From the NCBI GenBank assembly GCA_026129545.1, contig JAHCHX010000001.1:2355501-2419500 (forward strand): DNA of 64,000 nucleotides, written 5' to 3'. Shown one piece after another: positions 42,763 through 50,473 of the stretch (its first letter is position 1; each line of letters begins with the position of its first letter). The notes below the pieces were generated by a model. The model was not told the DNA's origin. It searched no databases and saw only the letters and a list, made by a program, of their open reading frames with translations. A program made the translations under genes and the position numbers. The stretch is from Saprospiraceae bacterium (lineage in GTDB: Bacteria; Bacteroidota; Bacteroidia; Chitinophagales; Saprospiraceae).

Positions 42763-44061
42763 TCACGCTGCTTTGCCTTTGTTCTTGATTTCTTCGTACA
42801 GTTGAATCGTTTCCGGTGAGGGCTTCGATTGGAATTCCTGCTCCATTGTTTTGCAGCACAGGTTGTATTGTGCTTCCACCTTGTGTGCCATGCCGAGGTT
42901 GGCATAGCATTGCATGGCTCTGCGGTGGATTATTTCCATGCGTGCATCGCGGCCAAGTATCTCGTTGCATACGGCTATGGCCTTCCAGTAGTCGTTTTTG
43001 GCGCACAACTGGGCGCTATACAGGTCGGCTATTTGCTCGAACACGGAGCTTAGATGCTGGCGCTCGAATTCGACCCAGCCAAAAGTGTCTGCCGGGAAAT
43101 CGTCGAGAAAATTGCCCTTGTAAGTCTTGATGGCGTTTTGAAGCAACACATCGGGCGCTTCCCCTTCTTTCCGCAAGTGTTCCTGAATTTTTTGGTGCAA
43201 TGCCTTGAAGGTTAGCACGTCCGATTCTGGGGAGCGTTCGAGTTGCAAGCGGTAGGCATTTTTTTCAAACACCAAAATATCCTGCTCCACGCCAGCTTGG
43301 TTTCGCAAGGTGCGGCGGATGTGGCAAAGTTCCACATTGAGGCTCTTGCGGGCAAATTCGGGCATACTCTCATACTTGTCGGGCCAAAAAGTACGAGCCA
43401 AGTGGTCGCGTGAAAGAGCGCGAGGGTGATTGTAGGCCAAATAGGCAAAGAGGTGTTTGGCTTGATTGGTAAACTCTATCCGGCGGCCATTGTGCAGCAC
43501 CCCGAATGAGCCGAAAAAGAAGAGCTCCAGCCCTCGATACGCGTACTCGGTGTCCTGACCCGTTGTGGGCAAAAAGGCATCGGGAGCGGTGGGAAGCTGT
43601 GCCATGTCAACGCCAGCGACCACCATGCCGGGGGCTACTGCCGCCAACAGCGCCTTGCCCGCCGCATGATTGGACTTTCCGTTTTTCCCTGCCGATGGCT
43701 TGAGCCGATAGCCGGGCAGATATGCCTCGTAGCACGCAAGGATATCGTCGCTTTTGACAGGCAATCCAAGCACATCCTCTGCGCCGGATTTTAGGAGGAG
43801 GCGGGTGGTTGGGCCGGAATAATCGGATGTGGCGACGATGACAGGTACGTTAGGGTTGCTGCGTTTGCAATTGCGCAGTGTGGAGAAGCCGTCGCTACCC
43901 GGCACATGAATCACGACCACCATCCCCACCTCGCTCATTTGCAGGAAAGACTGGCACTCGCTGTCGTTGGCGGCTTGTTCAACAGGTATGTTGCTTGTGT
44001 TGCGCAACATTTGTAAGAGGGGGGCGTGGTTGCCACAAAGCAATACTTTGGTATTCGCCAT
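42763..44061 (-). CDS. SARP/BTAD-type regulator with a degenerate receiver domain
   Basis: 432 residues. Residues 1-115 have the receiver layout, but the phosphorylation machinery is lost. KVLLCGNHAPLL replaces the acidic pocket, and MVVVIHVPGSDGF lacks Asp four residues before the conserved Pro. After a linker, residues about 178-275 form an OmpR/SARP winged helix (LELFFFGSFGVLHNGRRIEFTNQAKHLFAYLAY...ALSRDHLARTFWPD). The bacterial transcriptional activation domain follows (SDVLTFKALHQKIQEHL, YKGNFLDDFPADTFGWVEFERQHLSSVFEQ). It is a phosphorylation-independent activator, probably of nearby genes. The gene is preceded by about 500 bp without a gene. Confidence 0.85.
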   Translation of the reverse strand: MANTKVLLCGNHAPLLQMLRNTSNIPVEQAANDSECQSFLQMSEVGMVVVIHVPGSDGFSTLRNCKRSNPNVPVIVATSDYSGPTTRLLLKSGAEDVLGLPVKSDDILACYEAYLPGYRLKPSAGKNGKSNHAAGKALLAAVAPGMVVAGVDMAQLPTAPDAFLPTTGQDTEYAYRGLELFFFGSFGVLHNGRRIEFTNQAKHLFAYLAYNHPRALSRDHLARTFWPDKYESMPEFARKSLNVELCHIRRTLRNQAGVEQDILVFEKNAYRLQLERSPESDVLTFKALHQKIQEHLRKEGEAPDVLLQNAIKTYKGNFLDDFPADTFGWVEFERQHLSSVFEQIADLYSAQLCAKNDYWKAIAVCNEILGRDARMEIIHRRAMQCYANLGMAHKVEAQYNLCCKTMEQEFQSKPSPETIQLYEEIKNKGKAA

Positions 44062-44575
44062 AGGGCTTGAGTTTGGTTGATGGAAGAATATTAATGCCTA
44101 TCATGTTTGCACATGATTTCAACTTGTGGTTTTTTTCAGAATACCTGTTTTGTGACCTCGGTCGCTTGCTTGTTTAGATTAGCAGGAGAGAGCGATTGCG
44201 GAAGCCGACTTGGATGAGGCGGGCATGGAGTGGGGGATTAAAAAGGGGCTTGGCAAAATTTCCGCTCAAGTGAACTCTGTGACGCAGAGTGGTCAATGTG
44301 TCTGTTTTTACATCAGCAAAAGAACCTTTTTTTGCGCGCAAAAATTACACCCGAACTTAATTTAATCGAAATTTAATTCTTAATCCCCTCTTCTTGTTGG
44401 CGTTCCGAGCTGCTCTAGAACTGTTTCGCCGATTTAATGTTAAAAAAGCAGCCTCCGTCAACACATGGAGTGGTTTTTGTTTGCTTTCTTGCATCTTTTT
44501 CGACCTCTAATCCTCAAATCGTTGGAAGCTCACCTCATAAGCTGCATCTTTTCATCTTGAAGCGCTTTTTTATCA
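44062..44575. other. 514-bp control region without a recognised gene
   Basis: AT-rich around 44330-44400 (TTTAATCGAAATTTAATTC), as expected for promoters. A TTTTTTTGCGCGCAAAAA palindrome-like stretch occurs near 44328-44346. No -7 TAnnTTTG in a convincing place and no conserved small frame was seen. Confidence 0.4.
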
Positions 44576-44812
44576 ATGAGCGAATTATTGCACGTCGAGG
44601 GTCTTCCCTCCGACATACACGAATGCACCAGCCACCGCGATGGCGAGTGGATTACTTGGCGTTGTCCGCACTGTCAGGATTACGAACGCCGGCTCAACTG
44701 GAAAACGGGCGAAATGAACGTGCGCCGAGGCCGCTCAACGGCACAGCACATAGGCATGAGTACCCGTGAGCAAAACTTGGAGGGTTTGAGAAGAGTGGTC
44801 CATCACAACTGA
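44576..44812 (+). CDS. Small protein with a CxxC motif
   Basis: 78 residues. WITWRCPHCQDYERRLNWKTGEMNV resembles a zinc-ribbon half, with one CPHC pair plus a nearby CTSHRDG. The coding pattern is consistent through the frame, and the 3' end overlaps the convergent coiled-coil gene by 10 bp. The family was not recognised. It is the only plus-strand gene in the 40871-46158 cluster. A nucleic-acid- or protein-binding role is possible. Confidence in expression is moderate. Confidence 0.55.
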   Translation: MSELLHVEGLPSDIHECTSHRDGEWITWRCPHCQDYERRLNWKTGEMNVRRGRSTAQHIGMSTREQNLEGLRRVVHHN

Positions 44813-45597
44813 TTCACGCTCTCCATATATTCCTTTCTCAACCGTTGTAGCAGCCTGCCTTGGCCTGCATTTGTTGGCTCAGTTTCTTCTTGGGGAGGCA
44901 TCGCTTGTTTGGTGTGCGGGTTGTCCGTCACCATCTCGGTAGCAGAAAGTTCCAAAAGTCGCCGCACTCTTGGCGATATGCCTGAATTGGTTGTTTCGAC
45001 ATACGGAGGCTTATCCTTTGTGCTGGTTTCAACATTTTTAGTTTCTTCCTCAAACTCGGCTTTCAGGCGACGCATCAAACTTGACCCTAAGGTAGTGGTC
45101 GTTTCGAGAGTGGTGGAAGCATCTACCATCTCGATAGATGTCGTAGCGGTTGATTCTGTGTGTGGCATGGCAGTGTGCGTTTTTATTGCAGCTTCTTTAG
45201 GTAAGTTCAAATCCGATTTTTTTTCAGCAACGGTCTTGGCTTTTTTGAGTGAGTTTCCCACATCTTCATTGAGAAAATGATAGATGAATACACTAATGGT
45301 ATCAATGCCCTCCCCTTCGAAGGGCCTGTTGTGACGGGAAGGAAGGTGTTCGATGATACCTTTCAGCGGCCCACTTTCTGCGGTGCGGTAGTAGTCAATG
45401 CGAAAAGAAACCTTGCTGGCCGAGAGTGCGCCTTCGGTGAGTTCGTGACGAGGGTCTTCTGCTTTCTTGCGACAGTCAGCCAGTTGAACTTCCAGATTTT
45501 TTATTTTTTCGGAAAGATGCTCCTCTTGTGTGAGGGCGTTGTCAAGCAGCTTAAGTATCTGCTCTTTTGTTCTCTTGTCTTTGTGATGAGCACTCAT
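44803..45597 (-). CDS. Coiled-coil protein of unknown function
   Basis: 264 residues. The N-terminal 50 residues predict a coiled coil (EQILKLLDNALTQEEHLSEKIKNLEVQLADCRKKAE). A compact segment follows (SFRIDYYRTAESGPLKGIIEHLPSR and GEGIDTISVFIYHFL), which looks like the conserved globular part. The rest is Thr/Glu-rich and probably disordered, with basic patches near SLMRRLKAEFEEE and PRVRRLLEL. There is no signal peptide or catalytic motif. It lies 90 bp downstream of the beta-sandwich gene on the same strand and may act with it. Confidence 0.65.
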   Translation of the reverse strand: MSAHHKDKRTKEQILKLLDNALTQEEHLSEKIKNLEVQLADCRKKAEDPRHELTEGALSASKVSFRIDYYRTAESGPLKGIIEHLPSRHNRPFEGEGIDTISVFIYHFLNEDVGNSLKKAKTVAEKKSDLNLPKEAAIKTHTAMPHTESTATTSIEMVDASTTLETTTTLGSSLMRRLKAEFEEETKNVETSTKDKPPYVETTNSGISPRVRRLLELSATEMVTDNPHTKQAMPPQEETEPTNAGQGRLLQRLRKEYMESVNQL

Positions 45598-45687
45598 GGT
45601 GTTCGGTTTTTATTAGGTGAAAAGAAAAGCCGCCCCAGCCCCGAGGGGAAGAAGCGGCTTTTAGCGAATCGCCTACGAGCGAGCAGC

Positions 45688-46158
45688 TCAGGCTGCTTCG
45701 TAGAATTCGATTTTGCCAAGTTCGGCGAAACCCGCCACCGGGATGGGCTGATTGCGTTGGTCGTAGAGGCGCAGGATGGCCACGACTTCAAACACGCCCT
45801 CTGGGATGGAGTTGGCAGGCAGCGTGATGACCACATTGTAAGTGTGTCCGCTGACAGGCACAAAGTTGACGTAGGTAGTGCCGTTGGCACCGAGGTCAAA
45901 CTCAAGCGGGCCCCATTTTTCAAAGTGCAGCTGCACTTTCCACCTGTTGGAGTTGCTCAGCAAGGGCACCAACACGCCGCTGACAGTCCATTGGAATCCG
46001 AAACGCACTGGCTGTTCGCACTGGATGAGTTTGTTGTCAATCAGATTGGCTGGCCAAGGACCAGTGGTGGGGAGTTCCTGAATCGTCACGACGGATTGTC
46101 CCGTAAAACGAAAGGACTGGGGGGTGGCGAGGGTTTCCTCTACTTGCATCGGTATCAT
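45688..46158 (-). CDS. Predicted beta-sandwich protein of unknown function
   Basis: 156 residues (ATG at 46158, or 46149). No signal peptide. The sequence is a regular alternation of strands: SFRFTGQSVVTIQELPTTGPWP, PVRFGFQWTVSGVLVPLL, WKVQLHFEKWGPLEFDL, TTYVNFVPVSGHTYNVVITLPA, GVFEVVAILRLYDQRNQPIPVAGFAEL. It suggests an immunoglobulin- or C2-like single domain. The family was not recognised. It is the first gene of a pair with the coiled-coil protein. A structural or adaptor role is conjecture. Confidence 0.65.
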   Translation of the reverse strand: MIPMQVEETLATPQSFRFTGQSVVTIQELPTTGPWPANLIDNKLIQCEQPVRFGFQWTVSGVLVPLLSNSNRWKVQLHFEKWGPLEFDLGANGTTYVNFVPVSGHTYNVVITLPANSIPEGVFEVVAILRLYDQRNQPIPVAGFAELGKIEFYEAA

Positions 46159-46404
46159 AATGCTACATGGTTTGGAGTTTTACATCCTTTTGCGCGTCTG
46201 GTTCAGGGGAGGGGTTTATGCTCGACGCGCCAGAGGTGTAAATCATAACTTTGAAAAAACCGCTGTCTTTTTTTCCTGAACTTGACACAAAGTAACAGGT
46301 GCCCCAACTAACCCTCGCTCAAAGGCGAATCAGTTGACAGTTAAAACACAACTAATTAGAAGGAAAAGAGAAAAAACGCCTGTATTTCGCATAAAAACGC
46401 CCCA

Positions 46405-47097
46405 TCACTCGATGTTTTCTTGAAAATACAAGCGTCGGTCGGTCATGTCAAACGCGCATAGGACTCCTTGACCCGCCCGCTCCGGGCGCTCGCTTCCCGC
46501 ATAAACGCAACCTCCATCAAGGTCTAGGTATTGATTTTCGGCCAACTCGTTCAGCTGTTGCTCTATGTCCATGCGGGCTAGCGGCGTGTGTCCGTGCAAG
46601 ATGATGCGCTCGCCCAACCAGTCGTAGCGGATATCGCCGTACCAATGTCGAATCACCAAAAGGTCGCGCTGGTCTTTGAGCGGGTCGAAAAGTTTGAAGT
46701 TCAGCCCGGCATGAACGAGGATGTAGCCGTCCGTTTCGATGAAATAGTCCATTTCCCGCAAAAACTCAAGATACGACTCGGGGATTTGATGTGTGGCTTC
46801 CACCGCAAAACTGTCCAAAGTCTTTTTGCCGTCCGTTTGCAGCCAATTGTCAAGCCCCGTCAGGTCGTACAAGGAGCGGAGGAGTATGGCCTCGTGGTTG
46901 CCACGCAAGCAACGCACGGTGTATCCATCTTTGAGCAAGTCAAAAATAGCATCCAGCACACCCTTGGAATCGGGGCCTCTGTCCACATAATCGCCCAACA
47001 GGTAAAGCGTGTCGGCTTTTGACAAAGCTATTTTGTCAAGCAGGGCCAGAAAAGATTTGCGGCAGCCGTGAATGTCGGAAATGGCGAATTTTTTCAT
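46405..47097 (-). CDS. Serine/threonine-type metallophosphatase (PPP family)
   Basis: 230 residues from the ATG at 47097. All PPP signatures are present: FAISDIHGC (metal ligands), LLGDYVDRGPDSKGV, RCLRGNHEA, VHAGLNF and ILHGHTPL. The bimetal site is therefore complete. Bacterial members are phosphoprotein phosphatases or Ap4A hydrolases; the size and DIHG...GDYVDRG...RGNHE spacing fit either. It is monocistronic. The upstream region is a family 1 repeat reading toward the gene. Confidence 0.92.
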   Translation of the reverse strand: MKKFAISDIHGCRKSFLALLDKIALSKADTLYLLGDYVDRGPDSKGVLDAIFDLLKDGYTVRCLRGNHEAILLRSLYDLTGLDNWLQTDGKKTLDSFAVEATHQIPESYLEFLREMDYFIETDGYILVHAGLNFKLFDPLKDQRDLLVIRHWYGDIRYDWLGERIILHGHTPLARMDIEQQLNELAENQYLDLDGGCVYAGSERPERAGQGVLCAFDMTDRRLYFQENIE

Positions 47098-47145
47098 GTT
47101 GTTGATAAGCGCGGGCAGCAAGCCGCCTCGTTGGCGAATGGGAAG

Positions 47146-47250
47146 TATACCTTGATTTGTCAGGATTTGTCAGATGACCATGATTGCTCTCCCTGATTTT
47201 GAACAGATTCCGATTGTAGCCATGCCCAAAACTTGACGGCGCGACGTGTA
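47146..47250 (-). repeat. Interspersed repeat family 1, copy F
   Basis: Minus-strand copy: GCGCCGTCAAGTTTTGGGCATGG, TCTGTTCAAAATCAGGGAG, GACAAATCCTGACAAATCAAGG, TATAC. It ends 49 bases before the phosphatase start. Confidence 0.8.
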
Positions 47251-47271
47251 ACATATTCAGCAGCGGCGCAC

Positions 47272-47730
47272 TCATGCGCCAGCCTCCAGCACCATCTTTG
47301 TATGCGGGATGCCGTCTTCCAAATACTCCTCCCCCGTGGAGCGAAAACCAAAACCTTCGTAAAAACGGACAAGATAAGTCTGCGCCCCAATTTTTATCGG
47401 CTCATCGCCAAACAAATGCCTGCACATCTCGATACTGCGCTGCATCAGCATCTTTCCCGCACCTGTGCCGCGAGCCAAAGGCGACGACACCACCCGCCCG
47501 ATAGACACATATTCTTTATATGCCAGTCCTTTGGGCAACAAGCGTGTGTAGCAAACAAGTTGCCGCTGCGGATTGCGCCCCATCAGATGCCACGAATCAA
47601 GGTCTCTTCCGTCGGCATCCAGATACGGGCAATGCTGCTCCACCACAAACACTTCTTGTCGCAGCACCATGATTTCGTAAAGTTCATAAGGCGTGAGCAG
47701 GCCGAATGGCAAACAAGTAAAATCGAGCAT
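47272..47730 (-). CDS. GNAT acetyltransferase, ElaA family
   Basis: 152 residues. LTPYELYEIMVLRQEVFVVEQHCPYLDADGRDLDSWHLMG is the ElaA opening. The acetyl-CoA loop is GRVVSSPLARGTGAGKMLMQRSIEMC (R..G.G.G pattern), and the end QTYLVRFYEGFGFRSTGEEYLEDGIPHTKM is typical. Cytoplasmic N-acetyltransferase of unknown acceptor. Its 3' end is 22 bases from repeat copy F. It stands alone, divergent from the DUF2911 gene. Confidence 0.92.
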   Translation of the reverse strand: MLDFTCLPFGLLTPYELYEIMVLRQEVFVVEQHCPYLDADGRDLDSWHLMGRNPQRQLVCYTRLLPKGLAYKEYVSIGRVVSSPLARGTGAGKMLMQRSIEMCRHLFGDEPIKIGAQTYLVRFYEGFGFRSTGEEYLEDGIPHTKMVLEAGA

Positions 47731-47926
47731 AAAAAATCAGATGACAAAGACGGAATAGAATCATTTCGGCAAGTGGGCAAATGTACGAGACTGCTACCTT
47801 GATAGTATTGCTCCCAATGGCATTGTTCGCAGATGCAACCCCAGAATTGTCCCAGCCAATCGTGACCAACCGCGACAATCCGTCGCGGAATTCCCGAAAT
47901 ACTTACTCCAAAGGCCACAAGCATCG

Positions 47927-47934
47927 TACCTTTG
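47927..47934 (+). promoter_or_regulatory. -7 element for the DUF2911 gene
   Basis: TACCTTTG, 48 bases before the ATG at 47983. Confidence 0.45.
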
Positions 47935-47982
47935 CCAACCATTTTCCAAGACCTGTGTTTCAACACCAAACTTTGTTACAAC

Positions 47983-48843
47983 ATGAAAAAACTCATCTTT
48001 TTAACTGCCCTTTTCGCGCTTTTGGCCACTGCGCCCGCGCTTGCTCAAATCAAAACCCCCGCTGCCAGCCCTGTCTGCAAAATCAACCAAGAGGTTGGTC
48101 TGATGAAAGTTGACGTGGAATACTCTCGCCCCAGTGCCAGAGGCCGCAAAGTCTTTGGCGAACTCGTGCAGTTCGGCGAAATGTGGCGCACCGGTGCCAA
48201 TGCTTCCACCAAAGTGACCTTTGGCGAAGAAGTCAGCATCGGCGGCACCAAAGTGAAGGCTGGCACTTACGCCCTCTACACCATTCCCGGCGAAAAAGAG
48301 TGGTCGGTCATTTTTTACAAAAACACGAACTTCTGGGGCACGCCCGGCAAAGACTACAAAGAGGAAGACGTGGCAGCGCGCGTGAGCGTGCCCGCGCAAA
48401 ACCTCCGCGATGCCGTGGAAACCTTCACCATCGGGATCAACAACCTTCGGAACAACGGCGCTGACCTCGAAATCGCTTGGGAGTTCACCAAAGTGGCTGT
48501 GCCTTTCACCGTTGACACCGACACGAAAGTGATGGCCGACATCAAGAACACCCTGGATGGCCCGCAAGCAGGTGCCTACTACGCCGCCGCTCGCTACTAC
48601 TACGAGGAGAAAAAAGACATGAACCAAGCCCTCACATGGGTGGACAAATCGCTCGAAAAAGGCGGTGAAAAATTCTGGATAGTGCGCCAAAAAGCACTCA
48701 TCTTGGCCGAACTGGGCCGTTTCAAAGATGCCATCGCCACTGCCGAGCGCAGCACCGAACTGGCCAAGGCTGATGGCAACTCCGACTACCCGCGCATGAA
48801 CGAGAAGTCCATCAACGAATGGAAAAAGAAAGCGAACAAATAA
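47983..48843 (+). CDS. DUF2911 periplasmic protein
   Basis: 286 residues from the ATG at 47983. Signal peptide MKKLIFLTALFALLATAPALAQ. The DUF2911 core is present: VDVEYSRPSARGRKVFGELVQFGEMWRTGANASTKVTF (landmarks YSRPS, GRKVFG, WRTGAN), GTYALYTIPGEKEWSVIFYKN and the LEIAWE strand. Residues about 195-280 form a helical TPR-like tail (YYEEKKDMNQALTWVDKSLEKG, ALILAELGRFKDAIATAERSTELAK). The family is common in Bacteroidota and its function is unknown. It is monocistronic, followed by a terminator. Confidence 0.93.
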   Translation: MKKLIFLTALFALLATAPALAQIKTPAASPVCKINQEVGLMKVDVEYSRPSARGRKVFGELVQFGEMWRTGANASTKVTFGEEVSIGGTKVKAGTYALYTIPGEKEWSVIFYKNTNFWGTPGKDYKEEDVAARVSVPAQNLRDAVETFTIGINNLRNNGADLEIAWEFTKVAVPFTVDTDTKVMADIKNTLDGPQAGAYYAAARYYYEEKKDMNQALTWVDKSLEKGGEKFWIVRQKALILAELGRFKDAIATAERSTELAKADGNSDYPRMNEKSINEWKKKANK

Positions 48844-48877
48844 TCTGAGGCAACCAACCTTATTGCACGACACATTC

Positions 48878-48913
48878 GGGCGGCTCCCAAGCAAGGGGGC
48901 TGCTCTTTTTTTT
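48878..48913 (+). terminator. Intrinsic terminator of the DUF2911 gene
   Basis: GGGCGGCTCCC (48878-48888) pairs with GGGGGCTGCTC (48895-48905) using G-U pairs, followed by eight T residues. Confidence 0.8.
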
Positions 48914-48968
48914 CTCAAACAGGAGCAAGCAACTTGTATACACTGCCCGTTTCTAATGCTTTAAGTTC

Positions 48969-48976
48969 TACATTTG
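48969..48976 (+). promoter_or_regulatory. -7 element for the T9SS esterase gene
   Basis: TACATTTG, 18 bases before the ATG at 48995, identical to the element at 1255. Confidence 0.45.
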
Positions 48977-48994
48977 CTTAAAATTCAATTTCGT

Positions 48995-50257
48995 ATGAAA
49001 AAACTCGCTCTACCCATTTTGTTCCTCTTGCCCTTGTTGGCACTTTCTCCCTATGTATTCTCCCAAAATGCAGGTTGCGACGGCTCGCGCTACAAGAACG
49101 ACGTGTTCGGCACCGTGAAAAAAACAACCGTGCAGTACGCCACCGCCACCAATCAATTGGGCACTCCGGTCAACCTTTTGATGGATGTGTACGAACCCCA
49201 AGACGACAACCTTGCCGCGCGCCCAGTGGTCGTGTTGGCACATGGCGGAAGTTTCATTTTCGGCGACAAAAGCGACATGAGAGACTTCTGCACACTACTC
49301 GCCAAAAAAGGATATGTGGCAGCCACCATTCAATACAGGCTGTACCCATTCTTCATTCTGGGCATACCCGACTCGGTGAAGATTTTTGACCAAGCCGTGC
49401 GTGCGGTGGGCGACATGAAAGCCGCGGTGCGCTACTTCCGCGAGGATGCAGCCACGCAGAATCAATTCCGCGCAGATGCGGACAACATCTTCATTGGTGG
49501 CTACTCGGCAGGCGCGGTGACGGCACTCCATGCCGGATTTCTGGATAGCGCCGACGTGTTGCCCGCGTTCATCCAATCAGCCATAAATGCGAATGGCGGG
49601 TTGAACGGCAACAGTGGCTCAGCCTCCAACAAGACCTATTCATCTGCCATCAAAGCGGTGGTGAATATGTCGGGGGGCATCTATCGCAGCGAATGGGTGG
49701 ACAACAAGGACATTGCCCTGGCGAGCATACATGGCACCGCCGATGCCACTGTTCCCTACGCTTATGGGTTGGCCGCTGGCATCGCTTATCTGGAAGGCAC
49801 CGGCTTGATTCACCCGGTGGCGGAAAGCAACGACTTGCTGCACGACTTGCAGACGGTGCCGGGCGGCGGCCACACAGATATATATAGTGCACAGCAAGCG
49901 GCCTTTGTGCCACACGTTGACACCTTTTGGGTGAAGGCCACCACGATTTTGGAATATCTGACCTGCCAGCTCGTGCTTTCCAACACAGCGGTTGAAAGAG
50001 AGGCGGAACGTTGGTCGCTATTCCCCAACCCCGCTACTGACGGGACGGTGCGCATCGAGCTGCCCTCCGATGTGCAACTCATTTCTGTGACCATCGCTGA
50101 TTGGGCCGGAAAGGTCGTTTTTCAATCAAACAACATCTCGAATCAAGGCTCCTTACATTTGAACAACTTGCCGGCAGGTGTGTACGCGGTCAAAGTGCAC
50201 GACACGAACAACCGCTCGCGCTCATTCGCCGCGCAGCAGTTGGTGCTGACCCACTAA
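48995..50257 (+). CDS. Alpha/beta-hydrolase (esterase) exported by T9SS
   Basis: 420 residues from the ATG at 48995. Signal peptide MKKLALPILFLLPLLALSPYVFSQ. The alpha/beta-hydrolase domain has the oxyanion motif VLAHGGSFIFG, the nucleophile elbow GGYSAGAV and a late GGGHTDI with the candidate catalytic His. These features resemble BD-FAE-like carboxylesterases. The last about 80 residues are a type A sorting domain (WSLFPNPATDGTVRIELPSD, GKVVFQSNNIS, LPAGVYAVKVHD, QQLVLTH). It is probably a surface or secreted esterase acting on polysaccharide esters or lipids. It is followed by a strong terminator. Confidence 0.9.
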   Translation: MKKLALPILFLLPLLALSPYVFSQNAGCDGSRYKNDVFGTVKKTTVQYATATNQLGTPVNLLMDVYEPQDDNLAARPVVVLAHGGSFIFGDKSDMRDFCTLLAKKGYVAATIQYRLYPFFILGIPDSVKIFDQAVRAVGDMKAAVRYFREDAATQNQFRADADNIFIGGYSAGAVTALHAGFLDSADVLPAFIQSAINANGGLNGNSGSASNKTYSSAIKAVVNMSGGIYRSEWVDNKDIALASIHGTADATVPYAYGLAAGIAYLEGTGLIHPVAESNDLLHDLQTVPGGGHTDIYSAQQAAFVPHVDTFWVKATTILEYLTCQLVLSNTAVEREAERWSLFPNPATDGTVRIELPSDVQLISVTIADWAGKVVFQSNNISNQGSLHLNNLPAGVYAVKVHDTNNRSRSFAAQQLVLTH

Positions 50258-50411
50258 CCGCCATTTCCCGCTGAAAAACGCCGCTCCGTAACTTTAACAA
50301 AGTCGGGCAAGAATTTTAGAGCCGCTCCCCCCGGTTTGGCATGGTTTTTTGAAATACTCAAATGAAAGGGCTAACATTTGATTGGTTAATTGTTTTCATG
50401 GTTATGTTGTG

Positions 50412-50444
50412 GCCGTCCAGTCGAAAAGACTGGACGGCTTTTTT
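50412..50444 (+). terminator. Strong intrinsic terminator
   Basis: GCCGTCCAGTC - GAAAA - GACTGGACGGC with TTTTTT directly after: an 11-bp perfect stem with a GNRA-like loop and U-tract. It lies between the esterase and the convergent murB. Confidence 0.9.
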
Positions 50445-50473
50445 ATGAATTTTGGTGGTATTATTCCCAATCA

